Below are positions 34,178-47,201 of a stretch of DNA of 64,000 nucleotides, piece by piece. The position numbers and the translations under genes were made by a program. Where the stretch lies: positions 1,116,001 to 1,180,000 of the forward strand of contig JAXQJY010000027.1 in the NCBI GenBank assembly GCA_037042185.1, read 5' to 3'. A model generated the notes under the pieces. It saw nothing but the letters and a program-made list of their open reading frames with translations. It did no database searches and had not been told where the DNA came from. The DNA comes from Sordariomycetes sp. S80-01Y (taxonomy: Eukaryota; Ascomycota; Sordariomycetes). Position 1 is the stretch's first letter. Each line of letters begins with the position of its first letter.

Positions 34178-34657
34178 CTTGAGCTTTACCGCATGTTCAG
34201 ATTGCACTTGAATAGTCGTGTTCGGACTCTTATTCGTCGTGCTTGGTCATGGTGTTCCACGTCCCGTCCTAGGAGTAGATAGAACAGGTCTGTCATTTCA
34301 GTATCTCGCTTAGACGAAGGGACTGCCTTGGCGTGCAATACAAACGTCCCTCTTCTGATAAATGCCACATGTTCAATCAATGAATTTCTTGTTCACTGCT
34401 ATCTTGATTTGCTGATTGCTGAGTTCTCGAGGCTAGTGGCGCTGTCGAAGAGTCACCAGGCCATCATGATATCCGCTCACGTTGGCGGTGACATCCCCAG
34501 CTGTAATCGTCACACCCTCGATAAAAGATCTTGTACATGAGTGGTATCCATTAAAACATCCAAGAAACATGCCTGGGACTCCCCAACTCCTGTCCAGTTC
34601 TGTAGCCCTCCTTCCAGATGCAAGCCCCGCTAGTTAGGTATGTTCTCTCGAGCCAAT
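34178..34657. other. Intergenic region
   Basis: A 480-nt region between the doubtful coiled-coil ORF and the 3' end of the RS-rich gene. No feature can be supported. Confidence 0.45.
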
Positions 34658-37255
34658 CTACTCCTCCTCATCCTCCTCGATTGGAGCAGGCGTCCTCCTC
34701 TCCGTCCGTCGCTTCGGCCTCCTGTGCCTCGAACTGCTTATGTTACTCGCGCTGTCATCGGGCATCAGCTCCGTCATGTCATCCCCAAAGCCCCATTCTC
34801 CCTCACTCTCCTCGCCGATCATCTCGCTGATGCTGGTCCACGGACGCTCAATACCTCCTGGGCCGGGTGTCTGTCCCTGATTCGGCAGGACGTCAATCTT
34901 CTTTCGATTTTGTAGGTTCTGCATGAGTCCCGCTCCGCGTTGACGCAAGGCCGTGCGGACCATCTCAGCTTGATGGTGCAGTTTCTCGAATGCGTCTTCC
35001 AGGACTTCCATTCCCGAGTAAATCTCGCGCTCGATTTCCGCAATGACGGCCATTTCCATCTCTTCGTCGTTGGAGACCGCCTGCCTGCTGCCGCCAGCTG
35101 TGTTGGAGGAGGAAAGACTGACAAAGCTGGCAGGGGTAGCGCCTCGAGAGTATGGCGAGAATGGCGTGCTCCTTGCGCTAGCGGCGGAAGCTGAGCGCGA
35201 CATGGCGGATGCAGATCGTGATGGAGCGCGGGAGTCGAAAGCAGGGGTAGCATTCCCATCCGCATCGGCTCCGGACCATAAGAACCCATCGAAGCGTCCG
35301 GAGGTGAGAATCTCCCATTCTGAGTTGTTGATGTTTGATAAGGTGACGAGGAGATCGTGCGTGTGTGGGTTGCGAATGAGGTACATGGCTGATTCTGCAT
35401 CGCGGGGGACCTGCTGTAGCCTGTACAGTCGCTGGAGGGAAAGGCCGGTTTTGATGATGAAGTCGTTGCGGAGGTGCTTTGATGGTGTGGGTGCGCGGGT
35501 GGCGGGGCGGATTTCCCGAGTGTTGGACATGAGGGCGTTATAGTAAGGACGATCTTCGAGATCCAGACTGGTCAGGATAGCAAAGCTCAAGGTTTCGTCG
35601 TCGACGTCTTGTGGTGGCGGAACGGGCGTGTCGGCGGTCTTGTTGAGCCACTTGTCCACCGCAGAGCGGACTTTCTTGCTTTGTCGTAGATAGTGCTCTC
35701 TGAACTGCTCGTCGATATCAGGATCCATCTTGACCGGTGACCTCGGTCGGACGGGCTCTTCTGCTGATATCTCGGCGGCTTTGATACCGATGTCCGCGAG
35801 ATCAAATGGTGGCCATTGGGGCAGCTCGATGCGCCCGGATGCCCATTCTAGGACATCGCCCCATGTAAGGCCTCGGTGGATTTCATGACCCTTAGTCTCG
35901 CAAATAACGCAGGAGCAGCCGTGGGGCGGGAGATCGCGGGAGAAGACATTCTCTAGTCTGTCAAGCAGGCGACGCGCAATGGATTTGTGGCCTGTCGCCA
36001 CAGCAATAGAGCCGCTCTTGTCTAGAACGTTGTTGTACTGGTCGAGGAGGTTGAAGAAGGGCGCGAAGAGAGTATCTGCGCCGGCAAGAGGAGGGTTGGA
36101 GGGTCGAGTACCGTTCTGCCGGGGGAGTACATGGAGAAAATTCTTCGGTACGGGATAGGCTAATCCGCCATTCTGTAGGAGGTAGTCGACGCGAGGTGGT
36201 TCCTGGATGTCGAGCATCGGAGGCGGAGGCGGTGGGGGTGGTGGCATGCCCATTCCAGAAGCAGGTGTGGCCGTCTTGGATGGTACATCGATATCCGAAC
36301 CCTCAACGTCGGGCGTGGCAGACGGCTCGGGCCGCGGCCCACCGTAGACGTGCGGAGAGAAGGGCGTAGGCTGCGTTGGTGTCTGGGGGGAGGAATCTCT
36401 TGGTGTCGAAGGCGAGGAGCCGTCTTCTAATGAACCGGGGCCCTTCGCTCCCCTTGTTGACGATGAGCGTTTGACGGACCGCCGGCTCGAGCTGCTCGCG
36501 CGTGAATCGCTTCTCAACTGCTCGTGAGACTTCATCGCCGGGCCCCTCACGAATGTAGCCGCACTGCTTGCCCGGCTCTTCTCACTCACGCGACTCTTCT
36601 CATCTCGCAAGCTGTGCGATCTGCTCACGCCCGTGCTTCTGCTCTTAGGCCTCAACAGCTCCTCCTCCGGCTCGTGTGCGTCATCACGCTGCTTGTCCTC
36701 GCTCAAGTCTGTATCGGGCGGTGTGGGCGGTCGCATGCTCTTCTTGCCCTCGCTCCTGTCAATGTCCACGCTCTTCGACCTCCGTGCTTCGCCAAAGTCT
36801 GTCGTGTCGGGGGTGATGGGGTCGCCTTTCCTGCTCGAGACGTCTTCCCGTGACTGAACGGCTTCCTTGCTGTGCGCCTTGCTGAAAGTGGGATACGGCA
36901 GCGATATCCTCGGTGTCATCTCACTGGAAGCCCCAGAGAAGAGGTCCGACACGGATGTGGACCTGGTGGCCTTCTTGCTGCGTCTCCTCTCCTCCCTGTC
37001 GCGGTCACGGTCTTCTTCTCCATCCTTCTCTCGCCGCGAGCGATGTTTGCGCGTGTGCGAGCTAGTCTCGCTGCCATCTACGCTGCTCTTGGTCCTCCTC
37101 GAGCTCCGATGCTTGCGCTCCTTCTTGTCCTCATCACGCTCGCGGTCTTTGCGATCGGACTTGGGGCGGCGTTTCTTCTCGGAGTGGCGGTGGGCTGTGC
37201 TCTGATCGTCGTTGGGGAGGGTGTCGGGTTCGACGTCACGCTCTTTCGAAGGCAT
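34658..37255 (-). CDS. Large RS-rich conserved-looking protein with CxCxxC motif, function unknown
   Basis: Single-exon gene, 865 aa. Residues 1-330 are a charged, Arg/Ser/Lys/Asp-rich disordered region resembling splicing-factor RS domains. A nine-proline run lies near residue 336. A folded-looking core runs from about 350 to 680, beginning YLLQNGGLAYPVPKNFLHVL, with LFAPFFNLLDQYNNVLDKSGS, a HGCSCVICE metal-binding-like motif near residue 445, and WGDVLEWASGRIELPQWPPFDL. A segment FIIKTGLSLQRLYRLQQVPRD precedes a second disordered Ser/Ala region. The C-terminus is an acidic and basic low-complexity tail ending EEDEEE. The core reads like a conserved ascomycete domain, but I cannot name it. 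A nuclear role is suggested by composition only. Confidence 0.8.
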   Translation of the reverse strand: MPSKERDVEPDTLPNDDQSTAHRHSEKKRRPKSDRKDRERDEDKKERKHRSSRRTKSSVDGSETSSHTRKHRSRREKDGEEDRDRDREERRRSKKATRSTSVSDLFSGASSEMTPRISLPYPTFSKAHSKEAVQSREDVSSRKGDPITPDTTDFGEARRSKSVDIDRSEGKKSMRPPTPPDTDLSEDKQRDDAHEPEEELLRPKSRSTGVSRSHSLRDEKSRVSEKSRASSAATFVRGPAMKSHEQLRSDSRASSSSRRSVKRSSSTRGAKGPGSLEDGSSPSTPRDSSPQTPTQPTPFSPHVYGGPRPEPSATPDVEGSDIDVPSKTATPASGMGMPPPPPPPPPMLDIQEPPRVDYLLQNGGLAYPVPKNFLHVLPRQNGTRPSNPPLAGADTLFAPFFNLLDQYNNVLDKSGSIAVATGHKSIARRLLDRLENVFSRDLPPHGCSCVICETKGHEIHRGLTWGDVLEWASGRIELPQWPPFDLADIGIKAAEISAEEPVRPRSPVKMDPDIDEQFREHYLRQSKKVRSAVDKWLNKTADTPVPPPQDVDDETLSFAILTSLDLEDRPYYNALMSNTREIRPATRAPTPSKHLRNDFIIKTGLSLQRLYRLQQVPRDAESAMYLIRNPHTHDLLVTLSNINNSEWEILTSGRFDGFLWSGADADGNATPAFDSRAPSRSASAMSRSASAASARSTPFSPYSRGATPASFVSLSSSNTAGGSRQAVSNDEEMEMAVIAEIEREIYSGMEVLEDAFEKLHHQAEMVRTALRQRGAGLMQNLQNRKKIDVLPNQGQTPGPGGIERPWTSISEMIGEESEGEWGFGDDMTELMPDDSASNISSSRHRRPKRRTERRTPAPIEEDEEE

Positions 37256-37930
37256 CTTCTGTCATCGGTGCTAAAGTCTGGACACGTCGTGGAGGGAGTG
37301 GAGGTGAAGGGCCGGTGGATGTGAAGTCGCGGTGTCGGGGGTTATGATCTCAGAGGGTCGTGCGCAGATCGGTAGCGGGTGGCGGCAGGTCTGGGACAGA
37401 GCAGGTTTGTCGTAGCGTCAGGCCCACGCAGACCGGTCAGACCCGAGTAGCCGATGCAATCGAGTCCAGCTGTGCAACGTCGAGTAACTCTACCAGAAGC
37501 AGTAGTTTCCAAATCGGATGCGGAAGGGCAGACGTGAAAAGAGGAGTTGAAGCTGCCCAGCCACATCGAGTTGCGTGGGGTGATGAGTTGGTCGTCGTTC
37601 ATCACCTCGACATTCCCCACCTCGAGCTCAGGGTAGCTGCGGCGAGCTGATTGGCTGCACAGCACCTCTTTGGGCGTCTCACAGGCGCTTCGCGCCGCGC
37701 ATCGCTGCCCGAGCTCGAGCTTAACCTTATCACAGCACATATTCATGTACACATATAGACAAGAGGCAATCAGGCTGAAGCCCAACAGTTCTCTATTGCA
37801 GCTGGTCCAGTCTACATCATTCGTCAAGTCTCGCTTTTTTGTCTTTGCGTCATTCCCAATCTACATGGTGATCCGTAATCTGTTTCATTTCCGTCATTCC
37901 AACGCCCTCTCTCCCAGTCAGCCCTCGGAT
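37256..37930. other. Intergenic region upstream of the RS-rich gene
   Basis: A 675-nt promoter-plus-3'-flank interval between two minus-strand genes. Nothing else is seen. Confidence 0.45.
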
Positions 37931-40036
<2,106 letters not shown>

Positions 40037-42961
40037 TCAGTGTCGAAAAGGCTCCGCTGAAACTGCTAGTGAAATCGAGGCCACCACTTTGGAAGTACCT
40101 GATGGGGAGGGGCGCAATCACGCAATCGCTGAGACGAGAGCCGGCACGATGACAATTGGGTACCTACAGCGACTCAAGAGTAGGGAACAGGATGAGCAAA
40201 CACTCAATATTATGGTGGCAGGAAAACGGGAGGAGGGTGAGGGAGAAAATTCAGGGGTCGCCAGCTCAATAAATAGCTGCATCGCTTCCGACATGGTATC
40301 TGATCATCAGCCTTGCAACCGGCATTCTGTGTTAACTAATTTGCCCTTTGCCTCAGCAACGGCTAATTGGCCGCTTCAGCCCGTCGCAGCCTCCATATGC
40401 AGCATGGTTTGTTCGACCGCGTGGTGCCGTGGCCTCTTCCTATCACCGGATCGTCGCCGTTGATGTTCATGAGAGGCCCCCGTTGCCGTTGGTGATGCTC
40501 CGATGGTGGGAGCAAATCCGTACTGGTACATCCGGCCCCGCCGCTGTCTTTGCGCCGTTTCAGGGGGACTCTGGCTTCGCAATTGACGCGCGCGCGTCTT
40601 GCCTCATGGGGCAGCACAATGGCGTTGTCCGCATTTCGAGGACAATTGCGTGCTTGAGCAGCCCGACTCAGACCCGTCCCAATGTGGGTGATTAGAGGCC
40701 AATTAAGCTCGTGAGGCACCCCGGAATGCTTTTGCGGCCCGTCATGGATTTCTTCTGGACGTCTCGTCCCTCGTGCTGCCCAGATGGCATCCTCTGGTCA
40801 GCTCGACGTCCACCATCAAAGCCCGTGCGTAATCTTCAAGTTACAGGCCTCATGCCCCTCCCCTGTTCGACGCCATTCAAGCCTTAGTCTCCACCAGCCC
40901 TGAAAACTTGGCGCCATTGGCTCGTGGCAGCGGCTTGGAGGGGCAGAGGGCGTTGGTCGTTGGTGACTTGCAGACAGAATTCAACGGCAGTTTCCCCCCG
41001 AGTCTTACAGTTAGCAGCAGCAGCACCTTAAGGAACCCAGAGGCTGGCGCGTACGGTAGTCTCCGTCCTCACTGCTCGAAATCGAGGCTAGCAATGAAAT
41101 GGAGGCGGTCTGCAGGTTTCACCTTGATCGCATTGCGGACCCTCCTTGCCAACTACCCAACAAGGCATCGTTGGATGTTCATCCTGCTGATCGTCTGTGC
41201 CTCGCACCAGCCCCTCCTGGAGCTGTGGTTGTCACATCCTGAACCGTCCCTCTGCAACATTGGCACGCCAAGCACAAGGCTGAGATCTCGGGCTGTGTCG
41301 CAACGATGTGGGATGGGCCATCTCGGGACGAAGCGAGGTCTTGCAAAGAAATATCCAAGCAGGCAGACAACCAGCTACCTACCCCAATGCCCGCCCGCTC
41401 CTGGAGGCTGACCTGACCGCATTTCCACACAATGCGCGGCTGCCGGGATGACGCTGACCGGTCCATCGGCGGCCAGCGTTCCCACTAACCTTTATTTCCA
41501 CCACCGTAGCGCCGACGGTCCGACTCCCACGAGCGACTCGCCCGGGCAGGTCGCTGACTGAACCACCGACCTCCCGCGAATCGCTGCGTCTCCCATGTGT
41601 CGTCGGGCCTCCGAATATCTGCAATGCTGTCCGCGTCTTGCACTCGGCGCTCCACATGGCAAGCGGCCGGGGCTGTAAACGGCCACATCGGCCTTCGGTG
41701 TCATCTGCTCCCCGATTCGCGGACGCGTTAAGGTCGTGGCCGTCTTTTGTGCCTCGTCACGGGCCGACGGGAAAGGCGAGCCCGTGGAGGGTCTTTGGAA
41801 CGAGGAATGAGAATCGGCATCGTATTGTCAGTTACGCATAGAAATGCACTCACAAATCCACTCCAGGTTCTCTCGCGCGTGCACTAGGTCAACGGGGTTG
41901 CTTCGGCGCCGCCAACGGTCACGCCCCCCGTTCACAAGCCTCAATCTCTACATCTTCATGAGCGTGTGCTGGGCGGAAGACATGATTAGCACGCTGCATC
42001 TGCGGATAAGCAGAAGCCGTCGGTAAGCATATCGGCGTCAAAGATGCAGGTTCCCGAGGATGCAAACTAGATCTATCCGCAGCGCCTCCAGATCCTCCGC
42101 AGTGGCTCCGCCTCCGGGTTTTGAACAAAGCTACGGACTGCCGAAAGTTCCCTCGCGCACGAGGGCGGGGCACATGCACATTGAGGTGCGTCTCAGCAGG
42201 ATAATTCAACAAGAATCCTTCACGGCCACCGAGCAGGGCTCTGGATTCAGTGACTAACCTACCAGCGTCGTGCCCGCCCGGGAGTCGTGAGCCGCGACTC
42301 CAATAGCCCCGAAGCCCGAGTAGTCCGAGGTGAGAACATGCTGCCGCGAGCAGAGATCGAGAGAACTTCTTTGTCGTGGCCAGATGCGACGGGGGTTGCT
42401 GTCTTGGCAGAACTGAGGAAGACGACGGGATGACCGGGAGTGCTCCTTTGGGTGACGCGATGAAGACGAGTAAGCGCGCAGGGCGTACGCCGGCTACTGT
42501 AGTCACACTAAGACCCAAAACTGACCAAGGATGAATATGGAGGTACACTCGGGGGATGTTGTGGGTAAGGCTTCCACGCTTCCAAGAGCTGTGTTTAAGA
42601 GGAAGGTCTAGTCACTTGCGGCTTCGAGTTCTCGAGGGCACGGAACACCGTCAGTTGCTGCACGGACACCCGTAATTGTGTTCCATTTTATGAATGTAGA
42701 GCATACCATCACAGGGGGGATTACAGGTGGTGTTTATCCGCTTGCACCAAAGTCATGAACCTGAACGTCTTGAATACTATTCCTGTCTGCACTACAAAAT
42801 CCAGTTAGGTACATGACAGACGGCCTATGTTCCAAGACAACCAGAGGATGAGCTCTAGTAGTAGGCAGGCTTTTCACCAACTTCACTGCTTCCATACTTT
42901 TGATCACACCTTCACTTCGTATCACGCTCTGACCCCTTCCTACCCACCCGTTCCAAGGTGC

Positions 42962-43270
42962 CTAGATACTTCGGCCGCCTGTCTTAGGCAGTCGAATCTG
43001 AACCTCGACCTTGATCCTCAAAGTCTTCACTTTACTAGGCTTGCGAGCTTGCTCTCCGCTTCGATGAGTTGGCGGCAGAGGAAACCCTGACATCTGGGGC
43101 GTCCTTCTCCGCGCGTTAGTGAGCCGGTACTTGCGAGAAGGAAACAGTGAAACCTACGGGGCGCATAAAGTGCAGTTGGCATCGATGCATTGATTCTCAA
43201 CAGTGGTGTCGGGAACAACAACTGGGTCGAGGACCTGCTCGTTGGCTGGAGAATGGGTTGAGGCAGTCAT
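42962..43270 (-). CDS. Weak candidate for a small secreted-size or cytosolic Cys-containing protein
   Basis: On the minus strand a TATA-like TATAAAG (near 43374-43386) precedes an ATG at 43270 in an A-rich leader. Exon 1 (43270-43158) encodes 37 residues ending in a CIDANCTLCA cluster. A good intron follows: donor GTAGGT, branch CTCACTAAC, acceptor AAG, 43157-43104. The second exon (43103-42962) would give 84 aa in total, but its composition is unconvincing, and another frame there has more cysteines. No signal peptide is evident and no family is recognised. Confidence 0.25.
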
Positions 43271-43373
43271 GATGTTGTTCGTACTGGAGAATCGTGCTTG
43301 GTCTGAGGCTGCGTTGTTCGGATCGAGAAGAGGAGATATTTGGGAATATAACTCTATCAAAGGATATCGGTGA

Positions 43374-43386
43374 CCTCTTTATAGCC
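43374..43386 (-). promoter_or_regulatory. TATA-like element upstream of the small-gene candidate
   Basis: A TATAAAG core on the minus strand, roughly 105 nt upstream of the ATG at 43270, with a pyrimidine-rich stretch between them. The position suits a fungal core promoter with a leader of about 75 nt. Confidence 0.35.
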
Positions 43387-44283
43387 TTTTGACATGGTCT
43401 TTGCTCCCTCGCCTGTTGTCTAGCATGCTCAGCGTGACTCCATCGCGAACCGCACTGTCGGTACAAAACTCCCTCGCATTCACGTCGACTCATCCATTCT
43501 TCTCCTCAATTGAATCAGCGTGAAGGTAACAACCCAGCCTCTAGTAAACTTCATTGGTCCCCTTCGCCTCATCACCCGCTGCTGCGAAGTTCTGATATTT
43601 CCTTGCAGTCTCGTGCCTGGCATGGCTGAACTTTATTTAGTCACATTGCTAAGGATGTGGTTAGGCGACCAGTCACAATCATCCTTTAGCGAGACGAGCG
43701 TGGTGTGCCTGGCATTGGATGCCGCGTTCGGGGACTTGTGCACCAGATCTAGATCCCCAGCTGCCAGGGCAGGGCATTGACGTGCTCACGACGACAGCCG
43801 AAAACAGTCATGAAGAACCCGTTGGGCGGCGACGGGATATTGCCCGGCAGTCGCGAGCTGATCGACCGGCAGCCAGCGTCCAAGTTCGGTCTTTGCCGAG
43901 AGCTAGTCGCGTCAAACGTGCCGATTACCCCTGGATGGAATTCGACCAACAGCCCTACATCGCCTTTTGAAACCCCACTACTGCACACCATCCATTCCCT
44001 CTTGGATCCAGCATGTGAAAGTCAAAGTGATAATCATGTAAAAACTCTATTCACCGGTTAAAGGACCCTGTGGGTGCAAAGAGACTGCACATAACGGAGC
44101 ATCAGTCCGTTGTAGCATAAACTCCACCAACCGCCTTCCTTTTTACCCCGTCGTGTTGTACAGATACCGCTTGTAAGTGTAAGAAAACGTTGTTAACGCG
44201 TATTGACTAATTAGACATGGCTTTGTGAAGATGTGTGTTCGTGTGTGGGAGCTTGAGCTCCGTCTAAAGGAGGTGTATCGATT

Positions 44284-45857
44284 CTAGCCCCAAATGGCTT
44301 CGATGAAGTAGATGACGCCGAAAATGAGGAACGCCGCAGCGCCGCCAATCGTGACTACCATTGTATCAGCCATCGAAAATTTTGCCTGCAAGGTAGGGGA
44401 TACTTACCAACTTTCATGCTCACGCGTCCAGCAATAGCTCTGCCACCAATGACAGCCGCTCCAGTGCAAACAGCATGTCCAGCACAAGCCCCTAGCGTAA
44501 CCCACCAATAATCCTGTCCAGCAGCCATCGCAATCGTAGCGATTTGACTGCGGTCACCCCACTCGCCAAGGAAAGTCATCACAAACGTCTGGACCCATGC
44601 CGGGCTGAGCAGAAGGCTGCAGAGGTTGCTGACGCCTTGGACAGCCCCCGAGAAGCTAGCTCCTGTGCTGCGCACGGGGGACTGGGATGGCGAGCGTGGT
44701 GGGGAGGGGAATCGGCTTCTAGACCGTGATCGTCGCCCATTCTGCAGGCCCATCTCGAGAGCATAGGGATCGGCATCGCGACCAAGCTCTTTTTCTTTCT
44801 CGGCAAGTTCCTGTTCCACTTCGCTCATCTCTGCACCTACGCCCTCGTTGGGATCCATCTCCATGCCCTCTTTGAGAAGCTTAGCGCCAAAGACGAAGAA
44901 GAGGCCGGCGGCGAGGAAAGATGTCACCCGTCGCGGGATGAGGGAGGGCACGGCATGACCGAGGACGGCAGAGAGGACGGTCATGACAAGGAGAGCGCCG
45001 AAGGCAGCCGAAAAGACTACCATCCGATCATGCTTCATGGCCATAAGCGCTGCTACCAGGAAGGTCTTGTCGCCAACCTCCGAAACAAGGATCATGGTCA
45101 GGGAGAGGATGAAGGAATGAAAGGGCTGAATGATGCCATCATCGTCGTCATCTTCGTCGGAGACTCTGCTCGTGCCGTCTGTTTTGCCGGACAAATCGAG
45201 GTGATCCTTTTGCGCAGAGCCAGGCAGGGGTGGCGGCTTCTGGCCCGTCATCTCTGGGAGGTCGTCTGGTTTCTATGACATGTCAGCCGTGTCTCACGCA
45301 ATCTTCTATATCGAACATACATCAAGTCCCGTGTACTTGACGTCTTCGTCGTCTGACGAGTACGAGTCTTTGCTGCTGGCAGCCCTGATCTTCTCCTCTT
45401 CGCTATGAGGCAGCGGCGGCTGTTCCTTGGGGCTCTCGGGCTGCGCCTGCAGACGACCGCCAATTTTGCCCTCTTGAAGCTTCCGGGTCTTGTCCTTCTC
45501 CGAGACGCCACCCTCTGTGCCCGTGGTGCCCTCCTGAGGTCGATCACGGTTCTTGTCAAACATGACGCCGTCGTTGGTCTTAGGAATCTTTTTGCCGTCG
45601 ACGATCATGTAATCGTCCGGACGGCCCTTCAGTGGCGGAAGGTCCTGATCTCCGCTGCTTGAAGACGAGTCGGTCTCGACGAAGGGGCCGAGATGGGGCT
45701 TGCCATCTTTGCCGTCCACAGGCGCATCTCTCGTTGGTACGCCGCGGCGATCGTTGCGGGTCACCTCCACGACACCATCGGCACGGGTGGTGGGAGAGTC
45801 AGAGATGGCGTGTGCGAGTGCCGGAAGGAGGAAAAGGAGGTGTTTCGTTGGTTTCAT
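44284..45857 (-). CDS. GDT1: GDT1/TMEM165-family cation transporter
   Basis: Golgi membrane Ca2+/Mn2+ transporter (UPF0016 family) supporting glycosylation and ion homeostasis. Minus-strand exons: 45857-45321, 45272-44408, 44354-44284 (490 aa). Residues 1-20 form a signal peptide. A long acidic luminal region runs to about 200. Two inverted three-helix repeats follow, each with the family signature: SEVGDKTFL in the first and GEWGDRSQ in the second. They are separated by a charged cytosolic loop containing an RSRSRSRFPSPPRS stretch. The C-terminal exon adds the last helix (AAFLIFGVIYFIEAIWG). The extended luminal region is longer than in yeast Gdt1, as usual for filamentous fungi. Confidence 0.93.
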
Positions 45858-47201
45858 CGTGATGGTTGTCGAAGGAGGTCGCGGTTGCGCCGGCTCGACC
45901 TGCGCCCGGCGACAGTATTAGAAGACGCGTATCGGATAAGAAAGGCTGGATGAAAGAGAGTAAGAACGCGTGAGCAGTCAAAGGAAGCGATGCGATCGCG
46001 GAAAGACGTTGGATTCAGACGAATGGTGGAGGGCGAATTGTCAAAAGTTTGATTCGACGTTTCCAAGGTCAGCAAGATGGCGACGCAAGGAGGTAGGCGC
46101 ACAGCCACATCGCAATTGACAGCAAAGCATTACAACAGGGGTGTGCCAAAAACAAAGAGACAGCACGGCACTTAGATTTGGGCTAGATTTGGTGGGACCA
46201 AAGTCTCAGCCAGGATAATTTGTTGCCTTCATTTGATTTTTATATAGGGCCAAATTGGTTTCGAATAGCTCTCCGAAGCCCAGGACGGTGGACGTTCATG
46301 TTGATTGCGACTGAGCGTGAGGCGCTGTACCTGCCCCTTTTCTTCGACGGACAACGCGACATTATCTACCTCAGTACTTACCTGAGAACTTAGTAGCTAG
46401 CGCCCACCAGTCACAGCTTCTCCGTTTCCAGCCTGCCGTCCCAGAACAATCTTCACGTGCAATAGTCTAGAGTTATTTCGCTTCAGACCTAGGAGCACCA
46501 TATTGCGAGGTCGATCATGGATAGTCAAAGTGTGGCTGACGTTGGAGAACGCCACACTCTTCCACCGGCCACCGATAACACTGGTAGAACGCACTCTGGA
46601 CGCGAGCATGATTCTGGTACTCTCACAGGTCAATATGCAAGGCATCGATGAAACAACGGAAATAAGTTCGGAATGGCGGTACAGTTGCGTCGAACTGGCG
46701 CGGAGGCGTAAGGCGCTATCCTGTTGAGATACCTGTGAACGAAGTCACCGGAGAAATCCTAGGTATACTTGCGCCATCCGCCTCCATGGTGTCCAGTAAA
46801 AAAAAAAAAAAAAAGTGATGTTGACACAAACAACTGTTCATCAGCACGTTAGTGTCTAAATGTCACTGAGAGCTTTGCGTGAGCTCGTTGTGGAAAGGAG
46901 TGGGATGACGGGGAAGCTCTTATCTCCGGCGAGACTCCCCGCCATCGTTGATTCATACCAGGGTCCATGTCGTCAGAGGTGCTGGTCTCCGAACTTCACC
47001 ACACCAACCATTCACATTTCATCTCATTTTCGTTCCTTCACAGCTTCTCTCTCTTCTGTAGACAGTCACCCGGGGTCAAGAGCTACAGCGCCGTGTCTTC
47101 TCTCCACTCATATTGTTTGAGCTCAACTTCCGGAGCTCCGGGCCTACTCCACAGCTTCACCGACCACTGTCCATTATCGACCCGAGGTTCACGAGCACAT
47201 C
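45858..47201. other. Intergenic region GDT1 / WD40 gene
   Basis: A 1.3-kb divergent interval. It contains a run of 17 adenines at 46798-46814, preceded by two short open stretches (ATG at 46516, and an open frame before the A-run ending in Lys codons) that do not join cleanly. The right 300 nt are the leader of the WD40 gene. Confidence 0.4.

Noticed and set aside
35043-35543. 166-codon plus-strand ORF
   Set aside because: Antisense shadow of the large RS-rich gene.
40908-41411. 167-codon plus-strand ORF upstream of MET3
   Set aside because: No recognisable motif; the sequence looks like GC-rich intergenic DNA.
41919-42548. 209-codon minus-strand ORF upstream of GDT1
   Set aside because: It begins with a non-ATG codon, its composition is irregular, and it has no domain, signal peptide or splice support.
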